Shown: positions 14,950 to 22,591, counted from the stretch's first letter. The stretch is DNA of 64,000 nucleotides from Thermoleophilaceae bacterium (GCA_040901445.1 JBBDYQ010000025.1:125925-189924); one strand, 5' to 3'. The notes: generated by a model not told the origin, from the sequence alone. Made by a program: numbers and translations.

Positions 14950-16292
14950 TCGCCTTCGCGGCGTGCGTGGCGGACGAGGAGAAGTACGCGCGCTGCGCGG
15001 TGCCCGGCCTGCAGCGCGTCGCCGAGGACGACAGCCTCGTGATGCAGGCCGGCGACCCGGCCTCGATCTTCGATGCCTACAACGAGGTGCTCGACGCGGT
15101 GCGCGGGCGCGACGACCTCGAGGCGCTCGTGCTGCTGCACGAGGACACCGAGATCCTCGATCCCGAGTTCTGCGCCAAGGTGCGCGGGCTGCTGGCGGAC
15201 GACGACGTGGCGGTGGCCGGCGTGGTGGGCGCGCGCGGCGTGCGCGGCCTCGCCTGGTGGGAGGGTCAGTGCTTCGGGCGCGTGGTCGAGACGCGCGGGG
15301 TGATCGACTTCGGCGGCGGCACGCACGAGGTCGAGACGGTGGACGGGCTGATCATGGTGCTCTCCCCCTGGGCGGTTGCCAACCTGCGCTTCGACCACGA
15401 ATGCTTCTCCGGCTTTGACGCCTACGACGCCGACATCTGCTTCCAGGCGCGCGCCGCCGGCCGCAAGGTGCTGGTGGCCCCGCTGGAGGTGGCGCACCGC
15501 CACAGCCGCGAGGGCACCGAGCGCGCCGCCTCCGACGGCGGCAGCTTTGAGCGCAACGACGCAAGGTGGCGCGCCAAGTGGCTCGACCGCGAGGCGGCCG
15601 CGTCACGGGCCGCCGGGGTGGGCGACGCCGACAAGGGCGAGAGCTACTTCGAGTTCGACCGCCCCGAGCTGCGGTCGCTCGTCCCGGCCGCCGCGCGCCG
15701 CGTGCTGGACGTGGGCTGCGGCGCGGGGGCACTGGGCGCCGCGCTCAAGCGGGAGCGCGACGTGGAGGTCATCGGCCTGGAGGGCTTCGAGGACGCCGCG
15801 GCCCGCGCCCGCGGGCGCCTGGACGGCGCACTCTGCATGGACCTCGACGGCGTGGAGGAGCTGCCGTTCGAGCGGGGCGCCTTCGACGCGATCGTGTTCG
15901 GCGACGTGCTCGAGCACCTGCGCGACCCCCACCGGCTGCTGCGGGCGCTGCGCCCGTACCTGGCCCCCGGCGGGGTCATCGTCTGCTCCATCCCCAACGT
16001 CAGGCACTGGACCGTGCTGTTCCCCCTGCTGGTCCAGGACCGCTGGCGCTACGAGGACGCCGGCCTGCTGGATCGCACGCACATCCACTTCTTCACGCTC
16101 GAGGAGATCGGCCACATGCTCGACGAGACGGGGTTCGAGGCCCGGCATGTGGGCGTGAACGACCTGGCGCCGCTGCCAGGCGAGCTCCAGCCGCTCGTGG
16201 ACCTGGCGGTGCGCTTCGGCGGCGAGCGCGCGGAGACGGCCGCGCGCCTCGGCGCGTATCAGTATCTCGTCGTCGCGGGCAGGAAGTCCTAA
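14946..16292 (+). CDS. glycosyltransferase-methyltransferase fusion
   Basis: A 448-residue two-domain enzyme. Residues 1-215 resemble a GT2-like domain of the type found in StrF-like proteins (EALVLLHEDTEILDPEFC at about 59-76; ETVDGLIMVLSPWAV; AHRHSREG). Residues 232-448 are a class I SAM methyltransferase with motif I LDVGCGAGALG (about 254-264), AIVFGDVLEHLRDP and an IPNVRHW loop. Such fusions can add and then O-methylate a sugar, so a methylated flagellin glycan is the natural inference. The GTG at 14946 overlaps the previous stop (GTGA). Its TAA stop forms the first bases of the flagellin promoter. Confidence 0.83.
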   Translation: MIAFAACVADEEKYARCAVPGLQRVAEDDSLVMQAGDPASIFDAYNEVLDAVRGRDDLEALVLLHEDTEILDPEFCAKVRGLLADDDVAVAGVVGARGVRGLAWWEGQCFGRVVETRGVIDFGGGTHEVETVDGLIMVLSPWAVANLRFDHECFSGFDAYDADICFQARAAGRKVLVAPLEVAHRHSREGTERAASDGGSFERNDARWRAKWLDREAAASRAAGVGDADKGESYFEFDRPELRSLVPAAARRVLDVGCGAGALGAALKRERDVEVIGLEGFEDAAARARGRLDGALCMDLDGVEELPFERGAFDAIVFGDVLEHLRDPHRLLRALRPYLAPGGVIVCSIPNVRHWTVLFPLLVQDRWRYEDAGLLDRTHIHFFTLEEIGHMLDETGFEARHVGVNDLAPLPGELQPLVDLAVRFGGERAETAARLGAYQYLVVAGRKS

Positions 16293-16316
16293 AGTCCTGG
16301 CGCGGGGCGCCGATTA
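16290..16316 (+). promoter_or_regulatory. sigma-28 (FliA) promoter of flagellin
   Basis: TAAAGTCC (16290-16297), 11 bases, GCCGATTA (16309-16316): a near-perfect FliA promoter. Its -35 overlaps the stop codon of the methyltransferase fusion. A start site about seven bases downstream would give a flagellin leader of about 60 nt that contains two hairpins. Confidence 0.88.
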
Positions 16317-16328
16317 CCCCGATCACAT

Positions 16329-16381
16329 AGGAAGACAAGGAGTCTTCCTGGGCCAAGCACCAATCATCAAGGAGGATGATT
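16329..16381 (+). promoter_or_regulatory. flagellin leader: two GGA-loop hairpins (CsrA-like)
   Basis: Hairpin 1 pairs 16329-16336 with 16342-16349 (8 bp, perfect) around the loop AAGGA. Hairpin 2 pairs 16362-16368 with 16375-16381 (7 bp, perfect) around AAGGAG, which is the ribosome binding site eight bases before the ATG. ACAAGGA in hairpin 1 matches the CsrA consensus core ACARGGA, and the two GGAs are 32 nt apart, suitable for bridging by one CsrA dimer. This mirrors the arrangement known for hag of Bacillus subtilis. No csrA or fliW gene is in the window. Confidence 0.72.
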
Positions 16382-16383
16382 CA

Positions 16384-17190
16384 ATGGGCCTTCGTATCCA
16401 GAACAACGTTGAGGCGTTCAACGCCCATCGTCAGCTGAACAACACGGCCAACGCGATGGCGAAGTCCATCGAGCGCCTGTCGTCCGGCTACCGCATCAAC
16501 CGCGCTGCCGACGACGCCGCCGGCCTCGCCATCAGCGAGCGGCTGCGCTCGCAGATCCGTGGCCTGGGCCAGGCCCAGCGCAACGCGCAGGACGCCGTCT
16601 CGCTCGTGCAGACGGGTGAGGGTTCGCTGCAGGAGGTTCACTCCATGCTGCAGCGCGTCCGTGAGCTGGCCGTGCAGTACAAGAACGGCTCGCTCTCGTC
16701 CAGCGACCGGACGGCCATCCAGTCGGAGGTCAACCAGCTCGCCAGCGAGGTGGAGCGGATCGGAAGCAGCGCGGAGTTCAACGGCATCAAGGTGCTGAAC
16801 GCCGCGGGCTCGGTCACCTTCCAGGTGGGTGCGAAGGACGGCGAGGTCATCACCGTCTCGACCATCAGCCTCGGTGGGACCGGCGGCGTCGACTCGGGCA
16901 CGTACTGCCTGGTGGCTGCCGACGCGATCTCGCAGATCGACGAGGCGATCGCCAACGTCAGCGCTCAGCGTGCGACGTTCGGCGCGGTGCAGAACCGCCT
17001 CGACCACACGCTCAACAACCTCGCGACCTACCAGGAGAACCTGGTGGCGTCCGAGAGCCGGATCCGGGACGTGGACATGGCCGCGGAGATGGTCACGTTC
17101 ACCAAGTACCAGATCCTGCAGCAGGCCGGCACGGCGATGCTCGCTCAGGCGAACCAGTCGTCTTCCGGTGTGCTGTCTCTCCTGGGCTAA
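16384..17190 (+). CDS. fliC: flagellin
   Basis: A 268-residue filament subunit, the minimal flagellin build. The N-terminal D0/D1 (MGLRIQNNVEAFNAHRQL, SSGYRINRAADDAAGLAI, about 1-140) and C-terminal D1/D0 (ATFGAVQNRLDHTLNNL, ending QANQSSSGVLSLLG) are intact, joined by only about 50 residues instead of D2/D3 domains. The D1 arginine patch near 90-93 matches the TLR5-recognised region of many flagellins. A cysteine at position 175 is unusual for flagellin. CGT and GTT codons are more common than in neighbours, as expected for high expression. Secretion is by the flagellar export system; there is no signal peptide. Confidence 0.95.
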   Translation: MGLRIQNNVEAFNAHRQLNNTANAMAKSIERLSSGYRINRAADDAAGLAISERLRSQIRGLGQAQRNAQDAVSLVQTGEGSLQEVHSMLQRVRELAVQYKNGSLSSSDRTAIQSEVNQLASEVERIGSSAEFNGIKVLNAAGSVTFQVGAKDGEVITVSTISLGGTGGVDSGTYCLVAADAISQIDEAIANVSAQRATFGAVQNRLDHTLNNLATYQENLVASESRIRDVDMAAEMVTFTKYQILQQAGTAMLAQANQSSSGVLSLLG

Positions 17191-17228
17191 CCCCAAGGGG
17201 AACCTCACATACACACGGGACGGAGGTG

Positions 17229-17254
17229 GACGGGCGGTCTTCGGACCGCCCGTC
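17229..17254 (+). terminator. flagellin terminator hairpin
   Basis: A perfect 11-bp GC-rich stem (17229-17239 with 17244-17254) is closed by a TTCG loop, an exceptionally stable tetraloop in RNA, 38 bp after the flagellin stop. A short T/G-rich stretch follows. It should end the abundant flagellin transcript before the next promoter at 17266. Confidence 0.82.
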
Positions 17255-17265
17255 TGCCGTTGTGC

Positions 17266-17292
17266 TCAAGGTGAGAAGGCGGCTGCCGATTC
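17266..17292 (+). promoter_or_regulatory. sigma-28-type promoter for CHAP hydrolase
   Basis: TCAA (17266-17269), 15 bases, GCCGATTC (17285-17292), placed between the flagellin terminator and the ATG at 17302. The transcript would begin only a few bases before the start codon, so it may be leaderless, as at 13739. Confidence 0.62.
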
Positions 17293-17301
17293 TCATTGGC
17301 G

Positions 17302-17892
17302 ATGAGCCTGGAGACCACCCTCGCTCGCATCGACGCCCTCGAGACGATGCTCACGCCGCGCACGCCGGCAGCGCCTGCGCCCGGGGGAGCCAGCTTCCAG
17401 AGCGTGCTTGCCGGTGCCGGCCAGGCCGCCACCACGCCTGGCCTGGCCCCCGCCGGCGCCGGGTCGGGGATCCTCGGCGCGGCACGTGGCGAGATCGGCC
17501 AGCGGGAGATGCCGCCGGGCTCCAACGACTCTCCCAGGATCGCCCAGTACCGCAGCGCGGTGCCCGGCGGGCCCGCGGGGCCGTGGTGCGCCTACTTCGT
17601 CTCCTGGGCGGCCCAGCAGGCGGGCACGCCGATCGGGGAGAACGGCCAGGGCTACGCGTCGGTCAGCCAGGTGTGGGGCTGGGCGCAGCGCACCGGCCGC
17701 GCCGTCCCCAACGGGCCCGGCGTGCAGCCGCAGCCCGGCGACCTCATCGTCTGGGGCGGGCGCCACATCGGCATCGTGGAGTCCGTGCTGCCCGACGGCC
17801 AGGTCCAGACGATCGAGGGCAACTCGTCGGACCAGGTGGCCCGGCGCACGCATCCGCCGGGCGGCGCCACGGGCTACGTGCGGATGGGGTAG
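17302..17892 (+). CDS. flagellum-linked CHAP-type peptidoglycan hydrolase
   Basis: A 196-residue protein without a signal peptide. The first 60 residues are Ala/Pro/Gly-rich with a helical start (MSLETTLARIDALETML) and an F-x-x-VL motif, the look of flagellar axial or export-substrate N-termini. Residues about 62-190 form a CHAP-like domain with Cys96 (PWCAYFV), His155 (GGRHIGIVE) and Glu172/Asn174 (IEGNSS), an intact Cys-His-acid set. It may cut peptidoglycan for rod or filament assembly, doing the job of the FlgJ or Slt enzymes of other phyla, and be exported by the flagellar system. ATG 17302 is preferred over a TTG two codons earlier. Confidence 0.78.
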   Translation: MSLETTLARIDALETMLTPRTPAAPAPGGASFQSVLAGAGQAATTPGLAPAGAGSGILGAARGEIGQREMPPGSNDSPRIAQYRSAVPGGPAGPWCAYFVSWAAQQAGTPIGENGQGYASVSQVWGWAQRTGRAVPNGPGVQPQPGDLIVWGGRHIGIVESVLPDGQVQTIEGNSSDQVARRTHPPGGATGYVRMG

Positions 17893-17914
17893 CGCACGCC
17901 GATACGCTCCGCCT

Positions 17915-18370
17915 GTGCCGCCCGACAACGCAGAGATCGTGCGCGCCCTGTGGGCGGCGATCGAGCGCGACCGCGGGACACCGTGGCCGCCGGAGGGGCC
18001 CGACGAGCTCGACCGCAAGCTGCGCCTGGACCTCTGCCACGAGCAGATCGAGATACGCAACCCGCCCGAGTTCCCGGTGGGCAACGAGTTCCACGGCCAC
18101 GGCGGGGTGCGGCAGTGGGCGGTTGAGGTCTGGGAGGTGTTCAGCGAGCTCCACCACGGGGTGGAGGAGCTCATCGAGCTCGACGACGGCGAGACCGTGG
18201 TGAGCGTGCAGCGCACCCAGGGCCGCATGCGGCACACCGACCTCAGGATGAACTTCGTCTGGGCGGTCATCTGGACGATCCGGGACGGCAAGGCGCTGCG
18301 CGCCCACGGCTACATGACGAAGGCGCAGGCGCTCGAGGCCGCCGGCGTGGCGGGCGATTCGACCACATGA
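17915..18370 (+). CDS. SnoaL-like (NTF2-fold) protein
   Basis: A 151-residue cytosolic protein with the cone-shaped SnoaL/NTF2-like pattern: an N-terminal helix (NAEIVRALWAAIERD), HGHGGVRQWAVEVWEVFSEL, then strands EELIELDDGETVVSVQR and FVWAVIWTIRDGKALRAHGY. This fold covers ketosteroid isomerase-like enzymes and many proteins of unknown function; the substrate cannot be read from the sequence. Start GTG 17915 follows the CHAP gene by 22 bases, and the domain begins just after it. The TGA stop is the first triplet of a hairpin shared with the convergent meaB gene. Confidence 0.72.
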   Translation: MPPDNAEIVRALWAAIERDRGTPWPPEGPDELDRKLRLDLCHEQIEIRNPPEFPVGNEFHGHGGVRQWAVEVWEVFSELHHGVEELIELDDGETVVSVQRTQGRMRHTDLRMNFVWAVIWTIRDGKALRAHGYMTKAQALEAAGVAGDSTT

Positions 18371-18414
18371 ACGTCCCGGAGTACCCCCTTATAGGGGGCA
18401 GTGCGGGACGTTCA
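18368..18414. terminator. bidirectional hairpin, family B
   Basis: An 11-bp perfect outer stem (18368-18378 with 18404-18414) and a 6-bp inner stem (18384-18389 with 18393-18398). Each end of the outer stem is TGAACGTCCCG, and its first three bases are the stop codon of the gene on that side: the SnoaL-like gene (+) and meaB (-). A close relative lies at 51717-51761. Confidence 0.82.
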
Positions 18415-19359
18415 ACCGGTGGCGCGGCGCTCCAGCGCGCCCACCAGCTCCGGCAGCGCGAGCGCGCCGTCCTCGTCCTCCAGCGCCGCCACGGCGGCGC
18501 GCCGGCCGCCAAGGGCGCGCAGCCCGCGCTCGCCGTGCTCGGCGGCGAACTCCGCCAGGGCGGCCAGGCGCCGCGTGCGAGCGCGGACGGCGGGGAGGTC
18601 CAAGCCGTCGCGGTGGGCGTCGAGCGCGCCGGCCAGCTCGTCCACTCCGCTCGGCGGGGGTACCGAGGACACCGCCAGCACCGGCGTCTCGCGCGAGCCC
18701 AGCGCTCGCAGCGCCTGCGATAGGTCGCGGCGGGCGCGCAGCGCGATCTTGCCCAGGTCCGCCTTGGTGACCACCAGCACGTCGGGCACCTCCATGATCC
18801 CCGCCTTGAGGAACTGGAGCGTGTCGCCCGACCCGGGTTGCACGATCACCGCGGTGGTGTCGCACAGCTCCGCGACGTCGGTCTCGGACTGGCCCACGCC
18901 CACGGTCTCCACCACCACGACGTCGAAGGCGCGCACGAGCGCCAGCGCCGCCTCGCGGGTGGGGGCGGCCAGGCCGCCCAGGAGGGTGCCGGCCGCGGTG
19001 GAGCGGATGAGGATGCCGTCGTCGGCGGGGTCGTGCTCGATGCGGGCGCGGTCGCCCAGCAGCGAGCCGCCCGAGCGCTTGGACGAGGGGTCCACGGCCA
19101 GCACTGCCACGCTGCGCCCGCGCCCGCGCCACTCCGCCACGAGCGCCGACAGCAGCAGTGACTTGCCGGCGCCGGGCGGGCCGGTGACGCCCACGAGGTG
19201 ACCCGGCGCGCCGCCGTCCCGCTCGGCCTCGGCCAGCAGTGCCGCCGCCTGCTCGCGACCCGCCGGCGAGCGGTTCTCGATCAGGTTGAGGGCGGCGGGC
19301 GCCGCGCCGCGGTCGCCGTCCGCCAGCCTGCGCCCGAGCTCCGCGCCCTCGGCCGTCAA
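18412..19359 (-). CDS. meaB: MeaB/ArgK-type GTPase, mutase chaperone
   Basis: A 315-residue G3E-family GTPase that loads and protects adenosylcobalamin-dependent acyl-CoA mutases. The N-terminal helical part is followed by the P-loop (GVTGPPGAGKS, about 57-67), VAVLAVDPSSKRSGGSLLGDR, the switch region VDVVVVETVGVGQSE-type FDVVVVETVGVGQSETDV and VVTKADLGK for guanine recognition. The C-terminal dimerisation arm is present. It overlaps the mutase gene upstream by four bases, so both are made together, and it likely serves that mutase. Its last codon and stop (GGT TGA) lie at the edge of the family B hairpin. Confidence 0.93.
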   Translation of the reverse strand: MTAEGAELGRRLADGDRGAAPAALNLIENRSPAGREQAAALLAEAERDGGAPGHLVGVTGPPGAGKSLLLSALVAEWRGRGRSVAVLAVDPSSKRSGGSLLGDRARIEHDPADDGILIRSTAAGTLLGGLAAPTREAALALVRAFDVVVVETVGVGQSETDVAELCDTTAVIVQPGSGDTLQFLKAGIMEVPDVLVVTKADLGKIALRARRDLSQALRALGSRETPVLAVSSVPPPSGVDELAGALDAHRDGLDLPAVRARTRRLAALAEFAAEHGERGLRALGGRRAAVAALEDEDGALALPELVGALERRATG

Positions 19360-21353
19360 GCGGCCGCGGCGGTGACGCCGTTGCGCTCGGCCACGAGGTC
19401 CACGACGTCGCCCATGATGCGGGTGATCTCGAAGTCCTTCGGCGTATAGACCCGCGCCACGCCGGCCGCCTGCAGAGCCTCGGCATCGGCGGCGGGGATG
19501 ATGCCGCCCACCACCACGGGAACGTCGTCGGCGCCCGCCGCGCGCAGCTCCTCCATCACGCTGGGGATGAGCTCCCGGTGCGAACCCGACAGGATCGAGA
19601 GGCCCACCACGTGCACGCCCTCCTGGACCGCCGCCTGCGCGATCCGCGAGGGGGTGAGCCGGATGCCCTCGTACACCACGTCCATGCCGGCGTCGCGCGC
19701 CCGCACGGCGATCTGCTCCGCGCCGTTGGAGTGCCCGTCCAGCCCCGGCTTGCCCACGAGGATCTTCACGCGCCGGCCCAGCGCCTCGGACACCCGCTCC
19801 ACGCGCTCGCGCAGGTCGGCGAGCGCCTCGTCGCCCTCCGGCACGGCGGCGGCATCCTGGACGCCGGTGGGTGCGCGGTACTCGCCGAACACGTCACGCA
19901 GCGCCTGAGCCCATTCTCCCGTGGTCACGCCGGCCCTGGCGGCGGCGAGGGTGGCCTCCATCACGTTCTGCGACTCGTCGCGGGCGGCCGCCGCGAGCTC
20001 CTCGATCGCCTTGGCTGCGGCGCCGGCGTCGCGCTCCGAGCGCCACGCCGCCACCGCGTCGATCTGCGACTGCTCCACCGCCGCGTCCACGGTGAGTATG
20101 CCGCCGTCCTCGCCCTCCTGCAGCGGCGAGGGCTCCGACGACGTGAAGGCGTTCTGCCCGACGACCTTGAGCTCGCCGCGCTCGATCTTGCCCACGCGCT
20201 CGCTGTGCGACTCCACGAGCTGCGTCTTCATGTAGTCCACCGCCTCCACCGCGCCGCCGTGCTCCTCGACGATGGCCATCTCGGCGCGGGCGCCCTCCAC
20301 CAGCTCCTCCACCAGCCCGTCCATGACCTTCGAGCCCTCGAATATGTCGGGGTAGTCGAGCAGGTCGGTCTCGAAGGCCAGGATCTGCTGGATGCGCAGC
20401 GACCACTGCTGGTCCCACGGGCGCGGCAGGCCGAGTGCCTCGTTCCAGGCCGGAAGCTGCAGCGCCCGGGCGCGGGCGTCGCGGCCGAGCGTGACGCCGA
20501 GCGCCTCGAGCACGATGCGGATGACGTTGTTCTCGGGCTGCGCCTCGGTGAGCCCGAGCGAGTTGACCTGCACGCCGTAGCGGAAGCGCAGCAGCTTCTC
20601 GTCGGTCACGCCGTAGCGCTCGCGCCCCAGCTCCTCCCACAGCTGCGACATGGCGCGCAGCTTGGCGTGCTCCTCGATGAAGCGGATGCCCGCGTTCACG
20701 AAGAAGGAGATACGGCCGAACACCCGCGGGAAGGTCTCCTCAGGCACGCGCGGGCGCACCTGGTCGAGCACGGCGCGGGCGGTCGAGAGCGCGTAGGCGA
20801 TCTCCTGCACCGGCGTGGCCCCCGCCTCCTGGAGGTGGTAGCTGCAGATGTTGATGGGGTTCCACCTGGGCACCTCGTCGACGGTGAAGGCGATCATGTC
20901 GGCGATCAACCGCATCGACGGCCCCGGCGGGAACGCGTAGGTGCCGCGCGAGAGGAACTCCTTGATGATGTCGTTCTGGGTGGTGCCACCGAGCGCGTGG
21001 CGGTCCACGCCGTTCTCATCCGCCACGGTCATGTAGAGCGCCAGCAGCCACGCGGCGGTGGCGTTGATCGTCATCGAGGTGTTCATCTCGTCGAGCGGGA
21101 TGCCGTCGAGGAGGCTGTGCATGTCGCCCTTGTGGGCGATGGAGACGCCGACCTTGCCCACCTCGCCGCGGGCCAGCTCGTGGTCGGGGTCGTAGCCGGT
21201 CTGCGTGGGGAGGTCGAAGGCGATCGAGAGGCCCGTCTGGCCCTTCTCGAGGTTCTTGCGGTAGAGCTCGTTCGACTCCCTGGCGGTGGAGTGGCCGGCA
21301 TAGGTGCGCATGACCCAGGGCCGGTCGCGCTCCGGCAGGCGGTGCTGACTCAT
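19356..21353 (-). CDS. ecm: ethylmalonyl-CoA mutase (MeaA type)
   Basis: A 665-residue adenosylcobalamin-dependent mutase converting ethylmalonyl-CoA to methylsuccinyl-CoA in the ethylmalonyl-CoA pathway. Residues 1-510 form the substrate barrel with RTYAGHSTARESNELYR, QTGLSIAFDLPTQTGYDPDH and EMNTSMTINATAAW, the MeaA-like versions of these blocks rather than those of methylmalonyl-CoA mutase. The C-terminal B12 domain (about 525-660) has the lower-axial-ligand motif DGHSNG. The crotonyl-CoA carboxylase/reductase at 26.7-28 kb supplies its substrate route. The alternative, a methylmalonyl-CoA mutase, is less likely on these motifs. It is divergent from the MBL hydrolase. Confidence 0.9.
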   Translation of the reverse strand: MSQHRLPERDRPWVMRTYAGHSTARESNELYRKNLEKGQTGLSIAFDLPTQTGYDPDHELARGEVGKVGVSIAHKGDMHSLLDGIPLDEMNTSMTINATAAWLLALYMTVADENGVDRHALGGTTQNDIIKEFLSRGTYAFPPGPSMRLIADMIAFTVDEVPRWNPINICSYHLQEAGATPVQEIAYALSTARAVLDQVRPRVPEETFPRVFGRISFFVNAGIRFIEEHAKLRAMSQLWEELGRERYGVTDEKLLRFRYGVQVNSLGLTEAQPENNVIRIVLEALGVTLGRDARARALQLPAWNEALGLPRPWDQQWSLRIQQILAFETDLLDYPDIFEGSKVMDGLVEELVEGARAEMAIVEEHGGAVEAVDYMKTQLVESHSERVGKIERGELKVVGQNAFTSSEPSPLQEGEDGGILTVDAAVEQSQIDAVAAWRSERDAGAAAKAIEELAAAARDESQNVMEATLAAARAGVTTGEWAQALRDVFGEYRAPTGVQDAAAVPEGDEALADLRERVERVSEALGRRVKILVGKPGLDGHSNGAEQIAVRARDAGMDVVYEGIRLTPSRIAQAAVQEGVHVVGLSILSGSHRELIPSVMEELRAAGADDVPVVVGGIIPAADAEALQAAGVARVYTPKDFEITRIMGDVVDLVAERNGVTAAAA

Positions 21354-21379
21354 GGGTCAATTGTATGGTCCTGCGGGGC

Positions 21380-22219
21380 ATGAGCCGCTCCGTGGACGTC
21401 AAGCACCTCGGGCGCGATCGGGTGATCTGCGCGTATGAGATCGACGGACTGATCGTCGATCCGGGGCCCGCCTCCTCGGTCGAGACGCTCCTGGCCGAGG
21501 TCGCCGAGCCTCGCGGCCTCCTGCTCACGCACATCCATCTCGACCACGCGGGCGCCGCCGGAGTGCTCGTGCGCCGCTTCCCGGAGATGCCGGTGTACGT
21601 GCACGAGCGCGGCGCTCCCCACCTGGTGGACCCCTCCAAGCTGCTGGCCAGCGCCACGCGCCTGTACGGCGAGGACGACATGGTGCGGCTGTGGGGCGAG
21701 GTCGCGCCGGTGCCGGAGGGCAACGTGCGTGCACTGGCCGGGGGCGAGACGGTGGAGGGGTTCCGGGTGGCGTACACGCCCGGCCATGCCTCCCACCACG
21801 TCTGCTACCTCCACGAGGCCAGCGGCCACGCCTACGTGGGCGACATGGCCGGGGTGCGCATCCCGCCGTCGGAGTTCACGATGCCGCCCACCCCCCCGCC
21901 CGACATCGACCTCGAGGCGTGGGCGTCGTCCCTGGACGTCATCGCCGCCTGGGAGCCCTCGGCGCTCTGCTTGACCCACTTCGGGCAGGTGAGGGAGGTG
22001 GGCCATCAGCTCGCGGTCGTCCGCGAGCGGCTCGGTTCGTGGGGCGATCGGGCTCGCTCGCTGGACCAGCGGGCCTTCTGCCACCACGTGGCCGAGGAGA
22101 TCCGCGCGGCCACCGACCCCGACACCGCGGCCAGCTACATCCAGGCAGCGCCCCCCGAGCAGCTCTGGGCCGGGCTGGAGCGCTACTGGCGCAAGCGGGC
22201 CGAGCGCGAGGCCGCGTGA
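21380..22219 (+). CDS. MBL-fold metal-dependent hydrolase
   Basis: A 279-residue metallo-beta-lactamase-fold enzyme. The zinc motif THIHLDHAG (H-x-H-x-D-H) is at about residues 53-61, with further ligands in YTPGHASHH, VGDMAG and the late CLTHFG. The C-terminal helical region (about 215-279) is extra and includes AFCHHVAEEI. The family covers glyoxalase II-like thioesterases and quinone hydrolases, and the substrate is unknown. ATG 21380 is preferred over ATG 21365 because GCGGGG precedes it. It shares a 26-bp divergent region with the mutase and overlaps clpS by four bases. Confidence 0.8.
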   Translation: MSRSVDVKHLGRDRVICAYEIDGLIVDPGPASSVETLLAEVAEPRGLLLTHIHLDHAGAAGVLVRRFPEMPVYVHERGAPHLVDPSKLLASATRLYGEDDMVRLWGEVAPVPEGNVRALAGGETVEGFRVAYTPGHASHHVCYLHEASGHAYVGDMAGVRIPPSEFTMPPTPPPDIDLEAWASSLDVIAAWEPSALCLTHFGQVREVGHQLAVVRERLGSWGDRARSLDQRAFCHHVAEEIRAATDPDTAASYIQAAPPEQLWAGLERYWRKRAEREAA

Positions 22220-22512
22220 CCGGGGCCCCCGGCACGCTCGAGCGCCCGCGCACGGGCGGCCCCGGCTCCGGCCTCGAGGACAACTGGCGCGTGATCGTCC
22301 TCAACGACGACCACAACACCTTCGACGGCGTGGCCGCGGCGCTGGCGCGGGTCATCCCCGGCGTGTCGCTCGACGCCGGCTACCGGCTCGCCGACCAGAT
22401 CCACAACTCCGGCCGGGCCATCGTCTGGTCAGGTCCTCGCGAGCCGGCGGAGCTGTACTGGGAGCAGCTCTCCGACGCCGGGCTCACGATGGCGCCGCTC
22501 GAGCAGGGCTGA
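22216..22512 (+). CDS. clpS: ClpS adaptor for Clp protease
   Basis: A 98-residue adaptor that delivers N-degron substrates to ClpAP/ClpCP. The flexible N-terminal tail (about 1-22) leads to the ClpS core: WRVIVLNDDHNTFDGVAAAL, ADQIHNSGRAIVWSGPREPAE and a final LSDAGLTMAPLEQ. NDDHNTF carries the residues that bind the substrate N-terminus. The start is a GTG overlapping the MBL-hydrolase stop. Its partner ATPase is elsewhere. Confidence 0.86.
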   Translation: MTGAPGTLERPRTGGPGSGLEDNWRVIVLNDDHNTFDGVAAALARVIPGVSLDAGYRLADQIHNSGRAIVWSGPREPAELYWEQLSDAGLTMAPLEQG

Positions 22513-22591
22513 GCAAAACTTCCCGCTCCACCGTCCTGCCCTGGGTACCCATACGGTGCCCAGAGCCGCACAGTCGCCAAGATTCGCCCCG

